Source of the DNA: Levilactobacillus hammesii DSM 16381
GTDB taxonomy: Bacteria; Bacillota; Bacilli; Lactobacillales; Lactobacillaceae
Direction: 5' to 3'
DNA length: 64,000 nucleotides
Assembly (NCBI RefSeq): GCF_001434395.1
Contig: NZ_AZFS01000016.1
Coordinates: 35,994-99,993 of the forward strand
The notes beneath the pieces were generated by a model that was not told the origin of the DNA, ran no database searches, and saw nothing but the letters and a program-made list of their open reading frames with translations. Made by a program: the position numbers and the translations under genes. Below, piece after piece: positions 17,051-25,274 of this stretch. Within the stretch, counting starts at the first letter, position 1, and each line of letters begins with the position of its first letter.

Positions 17051-17857
17051 TTACTCACTATCTTCAATTGCCTCAATGAGTCGGCCTGTATCTGCATCAA
17101 ATACCCCAATGTTGCCAATATGGTTGACTGGCCCTGAGTGGTTACCGCCATCAATAAAGAAACGAGCATACTCATTTTTGTACTGAACTGTTAATATACC
17201 ACGTGGGCTGACGGTACGATTGCGCAAAGTCTCCTGAGAAGGTTGACCGTCATAGATACCGGTTATTAGACTCGTGGGGGTGTGTCCACTGATAATTGCT
17301 GCATCCAAAGGATTATGCGCGTAATTCGGGTAAAAAGCGGAGTACCAGTACGGTTCACGCATCCATAGTTTATCGTGCTCAGAAGTTTCTTTGACAGGGT
17401 CAGCTAAAGTCAGATCGATGCCCGCGTGAACGACAATCAAATGACCAATCCTCACTGACATTGGCAGAAGTCCGATCCAGGTGATTAGAAAAGCGTATTT
17501 CCTTTTCACCAGTTCGATAGCTTCCCACAAGTCGGCTGGAGACTGAGTAAAGGTTAAGGAAAGTTCTTCGATTATGTCATCACCCCCCGCTTCGAACCAG
17601 TCAGTATTCTTTCCAGTCAAACTTTGCCACAATAGCTGATCATGGTTACCCTTAATCACGTGAATCTTGTCTGGCTCGGCAATTTTCATTTTTCTAATGG
17701 TATCCGCAACGGCTAAACCGGTGTGGTGATGGATGCTGTCTTGATAGTCTCCGCCAAAAACTACATGAGCGCTTGGATAGCGACGACGTAGCTCTTTGAT
17801 TTTAGGGAAAACAAAGAGCTGACCATGAATATCTGAGACACATATCACAGGGCACAT
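17051..17857 (-). CDS. Metallophosphoesterase (fourth of four), paralogue of 15651-16457
   Basis: 268 residues starting MCPVICVSDIHGQ after a GGAGC ribosome site. Motifs: SDIHGQ (~8), GGDYQDS (~35), IKGNHDQ (~70), VVHAGIDLTLADP and ISGHTPT. As in its paralogue, the arginine of GDxxDRG is missing and GDYxDS replaces it, while metal ligands remain. The C-terminal half, including the DGG and GNIGVFDADTG stretches, is near-collinear with the paralogue. A possible attenuator lies just upstream (17897-17940). Confidence 0.87.
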   Translation of the reverse strand: MCPVICVSDIHGQLFVFPKIKELRRRYPSAHVVFGGDYQDSIHHHTGLAVADTIRKMKIAEPDKIHVIKGNHDQLLWQSLTGKNTDWFEAGGDDIIEELSLTFTQSPADLWEAIELVKRKYAFLITWIGLLPMSVRIGHLIVVHAGIDLTLADPVKETSEHDKLWMREPYWYSAFYPNYAHNPLDAAIISGHTPTSLITGIYDGQPSQETLRNRTVSPRGILTVQYKNEYARFFIDGGNHSGPVNHIGNIGVFDADTGRLIEAIEDSE

Positions 17858-17896
17858 ATCATTCGCTCCTTCTATATTTCATATGATACTTTTTAT

Positions 17897-17940
17897 TAAA
17901 AAACTCCCCTAGCAATTTGGGAAATTCAATTCCCTAAATT
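17897..17940 (-). terminator. Terminator or attenuator downstream of the EEP gene
   Basis: On the minus strand AATTTAGGGAA can pair with TTCCCAAATT. Alternatively, the same TTCCC can pair with GGGGA, which is followed by GTTTTTT. The two foldings exclude each other, as in an attenuator, but a simple terminator is equally possible. Confidence 0.5.
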
Positions 17941-17962
17941 TAGTTTATACCGCCACATACCC

Positions 17963-18646
17963 TTACAAGTCAACTTCGATAATCGCATGGTCAGAAAAAA
18001 GTTCTTCACGAGGCGTCATACAGCCATCATCAATCCGTTCGTTTTGGAACGCTCGCCCATTCCTGACAAAAATATAATCCAACTGATTACCAAACAAGGA
18101 GGTTGACCGATCTGGCAAAATGCTCTGGAAATTAGGTAAATGTATGCTCTCCCCTCGTCGTGGATTGAAATCGCCAATAATCAGGTCAGCGTTTCCCTCT
18201 TCTGCGACTGCTACTACCTTTTTAGAAAAGTCTGCATAAGTTGGATCATTGGGCTGTGGAAAGTGAACCCCTAGCATCGTGATTCCATTGACATCTAAAA
18301 TTCTCCACTTTCCTGATTTTGATACAATTCCAGTACCATCGCTAGTTTTCTGACAATTTGCTGTACGTCTCACAGCAACAACGACAGCGGCGTACCAGGA
18401 ACGATTAAACCCCTGAGGATAATAGAACCGATATTTCTGTGACAGTCGATCAACTATACGGGGGAAGATTGCTTGGTCCTCCTCCAAAAAGAAGATCACG
18501 TCCGGGTGCCTTGTCGTAATTTTTTTTATGATCCGTTCTATCCGCAGTTCATCTGAGATCCCACTCTTTTTTAAAACTACACTGCTTCTATCGATGGGTG
18601 GAATATTTGCCGCCATCACGCTTGTCGTGTCTTTCTCTCTTGTCAT
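17963..18646 (-). CDS. Endonuclease/exonuclease/phosphatase (EEP) family protein
   Basis: 227 residues; ATG 18646 lies 8 bases after AGGAG. EEP-fold landmarks in order: AANIP (the catalytic Asn strand, ~residue 14), LEED (metal-binding Glu, ~45), GVHF, IIGDFNP (~165), LDYIF and the C-terminal SDHAII with the catalytic His. All key residues are present, so it is probably a Mg-dependent phosphodiesterase or nuclease. It is cytoplasmic with no signal peptide. It lies upstream of the four metallophosphoesterases on the same strand. A truncated second copy of its 5' end precedes it. Confidence 0.82.
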   Translation of the reverse strand: MTREKDTTSVMAANIPPIDRSSVVLKKSGISDELRIERIIKKITTRHPDVIFFLEEDQAIFPRIVDRLSQKYRFYYPQGFNRSWYAAVVVAVRRTANCQKTSDGTGIVSKSGKWRILDVNGITMLGVHFPQPNDPTYADFSKKVVAVAEEGNADLIIGDFNPRRGESIHLPNFQSILPDRSTSLFGNQLDYIFVRNGRAFQNERIDDGCMTPREELFSDHAIIEVDL

Positions 18647-18666
18647 ATTCTTTTCTCCTCTCATGA

Positions 18667-18765
18667 TTAACGGGTAACCAGATCGTCTTTCAAAATCGCG
18701 TCACTTCCTTCGACGAACGGAATATTTGCTGCCAACACGCCTGCCATATTTTTCCCTCTTTTCAT
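18667..18765 (-). pseudogene. Truncated duplicate of the EEP gene 5' end (32 codons)
   Basis: ATG 18765 to TAA 18667. The product starts MKRGKNMAGVLAANIPF, which parallels MRGEKNM then SVMAANIPP at the N-terminus of the next gene (17963-18646). At the DNA level the shared stretch is GGAATATTTGC plus flanks, and both copies begin in a matching TCATGATTA context. It reads as a tandem duplication followed by deletion. A short functional peptide cannot be excluded. Confidence 0.55.
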
Positions 18766-18771
18766 GATTAT

Positions 18772-19557
18772 TCAAAGGAACGGATGATTGGCTTCCTTTT
18801 CAGCCCAATACCATCGAGCCAAGTAGATGAGCTTACGAACCTCAACGGGATCCCATAGTAGTGATTTACCAGCATCCTCTGCCTGTTGAAATCGTTCTCC
18901 AAAATCAACAGCAGCTTCCAACAACCAAGGATCTTCCAGAAATAAAATTTGACGACAATAGTCGCTAATTCCGCTAGCCTGATTTCTGAAGGGTTTTAAG
19001 TTAAAGGCATTATCCAAGTACAATTCAAACATTTTCTGCTCAGAATGTGTGAAGCCTTTGAAAATACGCTGCGAGTTCTCTGTATAGTATTGATTTAGTT
19101 CGACCAAAAATACCGGCAACCATGGGGACTTAGGCAATTTTCTCTCACCCAACATTGGCATCAAACTAAAATTGAGATAGCTAGAAGTTCGTCCAACACA
19201 ATCTGCCCAAAGATCACTTAAATTTTGGACTGATCCTGGTACACTAGGTTGCTCAAGAACACCACTTGGTATTGCATCAAACTTGAAGTCCAAAGTCCCC
19301 GATACCATAGTCTTATATCCAAGTAACTGATGATTTTTTGAGCCATGTTTTAGTTTGAACGCCATCCCCTTATTAAAGCGAGCATCCCCTTCGCCGCCAA
19401 ACCAAACATCATCTGAAAAATCCCACCGAACATGACTATATGTTATCCATAAAAACTCCATTGCTGCCATTGATGACTCGGCATCCGGATGCTTTAATCT
19501 TTCTTTCCTGTCAAAACCTGGATTCTTAGTGATATCTACTCTCATGAAATCAGCCAT
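18772..19557 (-). CDS. Conserved hypothetical protein, 261 aa
   Basis: ATG 19557 is preferred, with AGAAAGG ~11 bases ahead; a TTG at 19590 would add 11 residues. It is a soluble mixed alpha/beta protein rich in Trp and Phe. Stretches such as ADFMRVDITKNPGFDRKERL, FSDDVWFGGEGDARFNKGM and, near the end, YLARWYWAEKEANHPF are recognisable. I do not know the family with certainty; it may belong to one of the large DUFs of accessory regions. It lies upstream of the EEP gene and could be in the same operon. Confidence 0.7.
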   Translation of the reverse strand: MADFMRVDITKNPGFDRKERLKHPDAESSMAAMEFLWITYSHVRWDFSDDVWFGGEGDARFNKGMAFKLKHGSKNHQLLGYKTMVSGTLDFKFDAIPSGVLEQPSVPGSVQNLSDLWADCVGRTSSYLNFSLMPMLGERKLPKSPWLPVFLVELNQYYTENSQRIFKGFTHSEQKMFELYLDNAFNLKPFRNQASGISDYCRQILFLEDPWLLEAAVDFGERFQQAEDAGKSLLWDPVEVRKLIYLARWYWAEKEANHPFL

Positions 19558-19835
19558 TAGAAGCGCAACCTTTCTCTTGTTCACCTTCAATAGTGCCCTG
19601 CATTAATTTTTCCGATGTGACTACTCTAACGACTCGTATTTCTTTCGGACCCAGCAACTCCTCCACCGATAAAGTTATGCTATTACCGTTCCATATATCT
19701 CATATTAGCGAAGTTTCAATCATTTGTCAAGAATCTACGTCCGGTGGACACTCAAATGAACGCTAACAAATATATTAAAAAAGTTTGACGCAAATAATCA
19801 ATCCAATTAAATGGCGTCAAACTTTCGACATGTTT
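19558..19835. other. AT-rich gap
   Basis: About 280 bases between the 261-aa gene and the RHH-like gene. No ORF with a ribosome site and no strong hairpin were seen. A minus-strand promoter for the 18772 gene must lie here, but I could not place it. Confidence 0.3.
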
Positions 19836-20351
19836 CTATTTTTTTAAGCTGGTAATTTCATTTTTCATCTCACTGAAAATGGCTTCAAAGGCCACTTTAT
19901 TGGTCGGTGCAATTAATTCTGCCAACTTGTATTTACAGCTGTCTATAATACTATCAACATCTCTCGATTGGAAATCGACTAAAGTCGCATCATCTCGCAT
20001 TAAGAGCGCACCTTTAAAGATAAATTTTAAAGCGACACCTAATGTAACACTCCGCGTTCCAACCAGCTGGGGAAAGTAGTATTTATAATTTTGAATTTTT
20101 TCCTGAGTTTGCGGACTCAATTGCACCCTAATTCTTAAGTCCTTATCCGTAATCTTTTCTAACTCTTTGCCCTTAACTGAATTATCATTGACAACTTTAT
20201 CCCAGCGCTTCAAAACCGACACATCGTCCACGGCCTTAGAAATTATCATCGCCTGCGTTAAACTTTTACCATCAACTTGTTCATAAGTATCTTTTAACAT
20301 CTGAAAGATTTGAGCTGTTTCTCTAGATATCCTTGCTTGAAAATATTTCAC
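19836..20351 (-). CDS. Putative double ribbon-helix-helix regulator
   Basis: 171 residues from GTG 20351 with AGGAGG 8 bases ahead. Two segments each look like a short strand followed by two helices, the RHH pattern: residues ~1-40 (KYFQARISRETAQIFQML, then LTQAMIISKAV) and ~72-118 (LRIRVQLSPQTQEKIQNY, then VTLGVALKFIFKG). The C-terminus is helical. RHH proteins are DNA-binding repressors, often in accessory modules. It stands at the upstream end of the phosphoesterase island on the same strand, so it could regulate it. The family assignment is an inference. Confidence 0.55.
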   Translation of the reverse strand: MKYFQARISRETAQIFQMLKDTYEQVDGKSLTQAMIISKAVDDVSVLKRWDKVVNDNSVKGKELEKITDKDLRIRVQLSPQTQEKIQNYKYYFPQLVGTRSVTLGVALKFIFKGALLMRDDATLVDFQSRDVDSIIDSCKYKLAELIAPTNKVAFEAIFSEMKNEITSLKK

Positions 20352-20436
20352 CCTTTCTACCTCCTTTTCATGCTTCGTTTATACATTAAACATCCTTGAT
20401 TAGAACTTGCTCAAATTAAAATTTTCTGTTGTTATC

Positions 20437-20483
20437 AATAAAGCAGCCCCCATCAGGTAATATCGCACCTAACGCGGACTGCT
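20437..20483 (-). terminator. Probable terminator of lepA
   Basis: AGCAG-CC pairs with GG-GCTGCT across an inner TTAGGT/ACCTGA helix. It is followed by TTTATT on the minus strand. The weak T-run lowers certainty. Confidence 0.5.
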
Positions 20484-20494
20484 GACGTTTCCTG

Positions 20495-22327
20495 TTACTT
20501 CGTTTCATCCTCATCAGTCTTCAAAACGGCCATGAACGCTTCCTGCGGGATATCGACCTTCCCGACAGCCTTCATGCGTTTCTTACCGACCTTCTGCTTC
20601 TCCAGCAGCTTCATCCGCCGGGTTCGGTCACCACCATAGAGCTTGGCGGTCACGTCTTTCCGGTAGGCCTTGATCGTCGTTCTAGCGATGACCTTAGCGC
20701 CGATAGCCGCTTGAACGGGGATTTCAAAGTTTTGGCGAGGGATGATGCCCTTCAGCCGCGATGCAATCTCCCGGCCCCGTTGTGCCGCAAACGTTCTGTG
20801 CGCAATGAAGCTCAGTGCATCGACCTTGTCACCGTTCAGCAAGATATCAATCTTAACCAAATCGGCTTCTTGGTAGCCACTCCGCTCGTAATCCAATGAG
20901 GCATAGCCCCGGGTGCTGGACTTCAGCTTGTCAAAGAAGTCAAAGATGATTTCCGACAGCGGCATGTTATAGATGATATTCACCCGGTAGTCATCCAGGT
21001 ACTCCATCGTTAAGAATTGCCCACGACGGTGTTGGCACAGATCCATAACTGCCCCCACATAGTCATTTGGTGCCATGATGGTTGCCTTCACGATCGGTTC
21101 TTCAATTCGCTTAATTGAGGCAGCCTCCGGCATTTCTGCAGGGTTTTCCACCGTCTTCATCGTGCCATCCGTCAAGTACGCATGGTAAGTAACCGATGGT
21201 GCCGTCGTAATCAGATCCAGGTTGAATTCACGTTCCAACCGTTCCTGGATGACGTCCATGTGGAGCATCCCCAAGAACCCACACCGGAACCCAAATCCTA
21301 AGGCCTGTGAGGCTTCGGGTTCGAATTCCAACGCAGCATCGTTGAGTTTCAACTTTTCTAGGGCTTCCCGCAAGTCATTCAGCTTAGCGTTATCCGTTGG
21401 GTACAACCCAGCATAGACCATTGGGTTCATTTCCCGGTAGCCTGGCAGCGCCTTTTCAGCAGGCATTGCCGCATTTGTCACGGTATCACCCACTCGAGTA
21501 TCAGCAATATCCTTGATGCTGGCCGTAATATAACCCACGTCCCCCGCAATCAGGTAATCGCGTGAGATTGGCTTAGGTGAGTTCACACCCACCTCAGTGA
21601 CCTCGTACTCACTGCCGCTGTTCATCAGCAAGATCTTATCGCCCGGCTTGACGGTCCCTTCAAAGAGCCGCACACTCATCACGACCCCACGGTAGTCATC
21701 ATAAACGGAGTCAAAGACCAAGGCCTTGAGTGGCGCATCCAGATCTCCCGTTGGGGCGGGGACCTTGTGGACGATCTGTTCCAGTAATTCAGGAATCCCG
21801 ACCCCTTGCTTGGCACTAGCCAAAACGGCGTCGGAGGCATCCAGGCCAATCACGTCTTCAATCTCTTTTTTGACCTTCTCCGGATCGGCGGCTGGCAAAT
21901 CAATCTTATTGACGACGGGCACAATCTCCAGGTCGTCATCCAAGGCTAAATAGACGTTAGCCAGGGTCTGAGCTTCGACCCCCTGCGCCGCGTCAACGAC
22001 CAGAACGGCCCCTTCACAGGCGGCCAGGCTCCGTGAGACTTCATAGGAGAAGTCGACGTGCCCTGGTGTGTCAATTAAATGGAATTCATAGTCATGGCCG
22101 TCCTTGGCGTGATACGTCAATTCAACGGCATTTAACTTAATCGTGATACCCCGTTCGCGTTCAAGATCCATGCTATCCAACACTTGATCTTGCATATCGC
22201 GCTTGGAGATGGTATCCGTGAGCTCCAAGATACGGTCCGCAATCGTGGATTTCCCGTGGTCAATGTGCGCCACAATGGAAAAGTTGCGAATATATTTTTG
22301 ATGGTTTTTTAATTTCTCAAGATCCAT
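20495..22327 (-). CDS. lepA: Elongation factor 4 (back-translocating GTPase)
   Basis: A 610-residue translational GTPase. Seen: G1 AHIDHGKST (~19-27), RGITI switch I, DTPGHVDF (G3), NKIDLPAA (G4), followed by EF-G-like domains II, III and V. The C-terminal domain unique to LepA is marked by [20 protein letters not shown]. It rescues stalled or mis-translocated ribosomes under stress. Length and motifs are all normal. It is separated from dltD by a terminator, so it should be transcribed alone. Confidence 0.98.
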   Translation of the reverse strand: MDLEKLKNHQKYIRNFSIVAHIDHGKSTIADRILELTDTISKRDMQDQVLDSMDLERERGITIKLNAVELTYHAKDGHDYEFHLIDTPGHVDFSYEVSRSLAACEGAVLVVDAAQGVEAQTLANVYLALDDDLEIVPVVNKIDLPAADPEKVKKEIEDVIGLDASDAVLASAKQGVGIPELLEQIVHKVPAPTGDLDAPLKALVFDSVYDDYRGVVMSVRLFEGTVKPGDKILLMNSGSEYEVTEVGVNSPKPISRDYLIAGDVGYITASIKDIADTRVGDTVTNAAMPAEKALPGYREMNPMVYAGLYPTDNAKLNDLREALEKLKLNDAALEFEPEASQALGFGFRCGFLGMLHMDVIQERLEREFNLDLITTAPSVTYHAYLTDGTMKTVENPAEMPEAASIKRIEEPIVKATIMAPNDYVGAVMDLCQHRRGQFLTMEYLDDYRVNIIYNMPLSEIIFDFFDKLKSSTRGYASLDYERSGYQEADLVKIDILLNGDKVDALSFIAHRTFAAQRGREIASRLKGIIPRQNFEIPVQAAIGAKVIARTTIKAYRKDVTAKLYGGDRTRRMKLLEKQKVGKKRMKAVGKVDIPQEAFMAVLKTDEDETK

Positions 22328-22467
22328 GTTGATTTCCTACTTTCTTAAACACCATGTCCAGACAATTATACCAACCATCAGCGGTAAGCACAAACTAAAA
22401 GAAATTCACACGGCACAAAAAGCTGAACGTCAATGGCGCCCCGCTAGCTAGCGCATCCTATAGTCGA

Positions 22468-22497
22468 CAAAAGGCCCGGGCATTCACCCGGACCTTC
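22468..22497 (-). terminator. Terminator of the dlt operon
   Basis: AAGGTCCGGG/CCCGGGCCTT stem with one G-U pair, a 6-base loop and TTTT, directly after the dltD stop. Confidence 0.8.
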
Positions 22498-22501
22498 TCA
22501 G

Positions 22502-23791
22502 TTACTTCGTATTGTTTTCGTACTGCGTGAGTTGCCCTGGCCCTAACTGCTGCCATTGCTTGTCATAGAACCGATCATTGATCGTGTAGTGTGGTTGGGC
22601 CTGCTTCTTGGTTAAGAATGGGTCCACCCGCCGATCAATGGCCAACCAGCCGCGCCAGCCCGGATGAATCGTGTCGGTCATAAAGTACGGCACGTTCCCC
22701 TTATCTGACAGGTCAACAATATTGTTAAAGCCTTGCGACTGTAACTGATAACGAATCTTCTGATCGAATTGCTTCAGCATCGTTTCAGATAAGCCGGTAT
22801 ATTGTTGCCAACGCTTATTGATTGGTGGAATAATGAACATCACGTTCGTATTCAGTCGGGCGAATTGATCCAATACCAGTTGGAAATCACCATATTCAGG
22901 CGACTTCAGGTAAGACAGATTCTTCTGGAAGTTCTTCAGATTTCCCGTCTTAATCTCCTGCTTCAGTCCCTGATTGTAGAACTTATCACTGATTTGGAAA
23001 CGGTTGTTGCCCGTTGCTTCTTTCCCTAACTGACCACCGAGTTGATCCAGCGCCGAATAGGAGTAATGAGTGGGTAACTTCTTGGCTTGCCGGTTAACTC
23101 GACTCAAGTTCTGCGATGGTAAGTTGATGCCGGAGAAGAACTGATCTTCTTGGGTCAACATGTTCTTCCGCGTTTGCAGATAGAACCGTTGATAATCGGT
23201 CATTGACTTACCCGCTGCCACCCGTTGTAGTGCAGCATAGATGAAATGGTCGGATTGTGCGGCAGGCATCTGTAGAAGCCGTTTAGCCGCGTACTGATCA
23301 ATCGCATCGTGACGGTAATGGGTCAACCATTCCGTCGTCTGTAATTGTGAGTAGTAGAAGCCAAAGGCATCCTTACGCGTCCCGTTCTTCACGAACCATT
23401 GCGGCGAAATGAAGAAGACCGCCTTCTTGTTGCGCAACTCGCCTTGAATATTTTGCATCACGAAGAATTGCGTTAACGATTGGGTCCCCCGCGCGCCTAA
23501 CAGAAACGGCCGATAGTCCCGGTGATACTTCTGTGCCAGAACCGATGGGTGCATCGGATCGATCCGTGACCATTCCGATGAGCCAAAGAACGGCACATAA
23601 CCATTACTGAGGGCTGCTTCCTTAACATGCTTACCGCGTAAAACGTTGGGTGACAGTGACACCGCCGCCTGTCGTTCCCGAGTGGCACTAATGTGCTTAA
23701 ACCCGAAGGTGACTGGCGAGGCGAGCACCGCAAAAACTAGAATAGCCGCGAGAATTAACGGACCAAAAATCCGCAGTAATCGCTTTGCCAT
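22502..23791 (-). CDS. dltD: D-alanyl-lipoteichoic acid biosynthesis protein
   Basis: 429 residues with one N-terminal transmembrane helix (~7-28) and an extracellular SGNH-like domain. Seen: FGSSEWSR (the Ser nucleophile in the GSSE block, ~70), the central FFISPQWF and the C-terminal DTIHPGWRGW with catalytic Asp/His. DltD completes D-alanyl transfer to teichoic acids on the outer face. It is last in the operon, 3 bases after dltC. Confidence 0.97.
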   Translation of the reverse strand: MAKRLLRIFGPLILAAILVFAVLASPVTFGFKHISATRERQAAVSLSPNVLRGKHVKEAALSNGYVPFFGSSEWSRIDPMHPSVLAQKYHRDYRPFLLGARGTQSLTQFFVMQNIQGELRNKKAVFFISPQWFVKNGTRKDAFGFYYSQLQTTEWLTHYRHDAIDQYAAKRLLQMPAAQSDHFIYAALQRVAAGKSMTDYQRFYLQTRKNMLTQEDQFFSGINLPSQNLSRVNRQAKKLPTHYSYSALDQLGGQLGKEATGNNRFQISDKFYNQGLKQEIKTGNLKNFQKNLSYLKSPEYGDFQLVLDQFARLNTNVMFIIPPINKRWQQYTGLSETMLKQFDQKIRYQLQSQGFNNIVDLSDKGNVPYFMTDTIHPGWRGWLAIDRRVDPFLTKKQAQPHYTINDRFYDKQWQQLGPGQLTQYENNTK

Positions 23792-23794
23792 TGG

Positions 23795-24028
23795 CTAGTC
23801 CAGGCTTTCAACTTTCGCAATGATCTTGTTGGGCGTGTCCCACTCTGACCGCTCAAATTCGGAAACAGGCACGTTAACGCCCAATTCACTTTGCAGTGAC
23901 AGTAATAATTGAACAGAAGCCATTGAGTCCATGATGCCGCTGTCGAACAGATTTTCGTCCATCGCGCCACTAACATCGCTACCCGTTAAATCGTTTAAAA
24001 TGTCTAATACAGTTGCTTTGATATCCAT
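23795..24028 (-). CDS. dltC: D-alanine--poly(phosphoribitol) ligase carrier protein
   Basis: A 77-residue acyl-carrier-type protein. Ser35 in [10 protein letters not shown] is the 4'-phosphopantetheine site. It receives D-alanine from DltA and hands it to the DltB/DltD membrane machinery. GAGGGGG lies ahead of the ATG. Length and helices are as usual. Confidence 0.98.
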   Translation of the reverse strand: MDIKATVLDILNDLTGSDVSGAMDENLFDSGIMDSMASVQLLLSLQSELGVNVPVSEFERSEWDTPNKIIAKVESLD

Positions 24029-24065
24029 TTTTATTTCCCCCTCGATGAAATAAATCCTCTAAGTT

Positions 24066-25274
24066 TTATTGAAACCAAATTTTATCCAAAATCCCCGAAA
24101 AGATTAAGAAACTGAAGCAGACCAGGTTGGCCGTCAAGAAGATCGCGAAGATCTGCGTAAAGTGATTATGTGGCACACTTTGACGATGCTTCTTCTTGTA
24201 GCGTAGCCAAACGTCGTTAACCATCAACGCGACCCCATGGAACAGCCCGTAGGTAATGTAATACCAGGTTACCCCGTGCCAGAAACCCATGACTAACATG
24301 TTGATGATGTAGGTGACATTCGCCGTCGTCGTCGGTTTCTTAAAGACCTTATGCTTCATGAACCAGAAAACTAAGCGCATGTAGATAAAATCTCTAAACC
24401 AGAACGACAGCGTAATGTGCCAACGATTCCAGAAATCCTTAATGTTCGGTGACCGCCAGGGTTGCTTAAAGTTCATTGGCGTGGCAATTCCCATAATGTA
24501 TGAGGTCCCCACCGCGAACAAACTGTAACCCGCAAAGTCAAAGAACAAATCGGCACTGTAAGCGTACATGTAACCCACCAGCGGCCAGGATAGGTCTAAG
24601 AACCCACCTCGTGAATGCATCGCCATGAGTTGCAACTTCGGCATCAAAATCGTGCCAAAGTAGTACGCCAGAATAAACTTGTATAGGAAACCGACAAACA
24701 GGTAACGAATCCCCTTTTGTAGCATTCCCAGATACTTTTCTCGATCCGGCACTGACCGATAATCCGCTTCAAAGCGCCGGTAACGGTCAATAGGTCCGGA
24801 GGAGATGGTTGGGAAGAACAACATGAACTGCAAGAACGTCATGAGGTTGTAGTTCTTTAATGTGCCATCCCGTGTTTCCATAATCGTCTGAACGGCTCTG
24901 AAGGTCAGATAACTGATCCCCAGGAAACCAATGAGTGACGACTGCCCGTTTTCAACAGCCGGCGTCACCTTGACGATCGTCAGTGGTGCGATGGCCAGAA
25001 TCACCATCAGGTAGAAGAACGGCCCTGAATTATGATTCTTCCGGTAAACGGCGTACCCCCAGGTCAATCCCACCTCGTACAAAATGTAGATAATCAATGC
25101 AATCCCCTGCGTCCATTTGGCACCGCCAAAAGTTAAGACCAGAAAGAAGATTGAAATTAGCGTTTCGTAGAGACGTGACCGTTTACCGTACAGAAGACCA
25201 ATCATCAGTGGCAATAATGCCACTCCCAACAAGGCGAAATACGTTGGGTTGCCGTACGGTTCGAATGTCAACAT
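24066..25274 (-). CDS. dltB: Teichoic acid D-alanyltransferase, MBOAT family
   Basis: 402 residues with about ten or more hydrophobic helices. MBOAT signatures are seen: the conserved Asn/His segment FWNRWHITLSFWFRDF and the active-site His in MGFWHGVTWYYI. It moves D-alanine from DltC across the membrane. Its ATG overlaps the dltA stop by one base (TAATG), so translation is coupled. Confidence 0.98.
   Translation of the reverse strand: MLTFEPYGNPTYFALLGVALLPLMIGLLYGKRSRLYETLISIFFLVLTFGGAKWTQGIALIIYILYEVGLTWGYAVYRKNHNSGPFFYLMVILAIAPLTIVKVTPAVENGQSSLIGFLGISYLTFRAVQTIMETRDGTLKNYNLMTFLQFMLFFPTISSGPIDRYRRFEADYRSVPDREKYLGMLQKGIRYLFVGFLYKFILAYYFGTILMPKLQLMAMHSRGGFLDLSWPLVGYMYAYSADLFFDFAGYSLFAVGTSYIMGIATPMNFKQPWRSPNIKDFWNRWHITLSFWFRDFIYMRLVFWFMKHKVFKKPTTTANVTYIINMLVMGFWHGVTWYYITYGLFHGVALMVNDVWLRYKKKHRQSVPHNHFTQIFAIFLTANLVCFSFLIFSGILDKIWFQ

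Noticed and set aside
13025..20480. Prophage or insertion sequence as the origin of the island
   Set aside because: No integrase, transposase, terminal inverted repeats or attachment duplication was seen.
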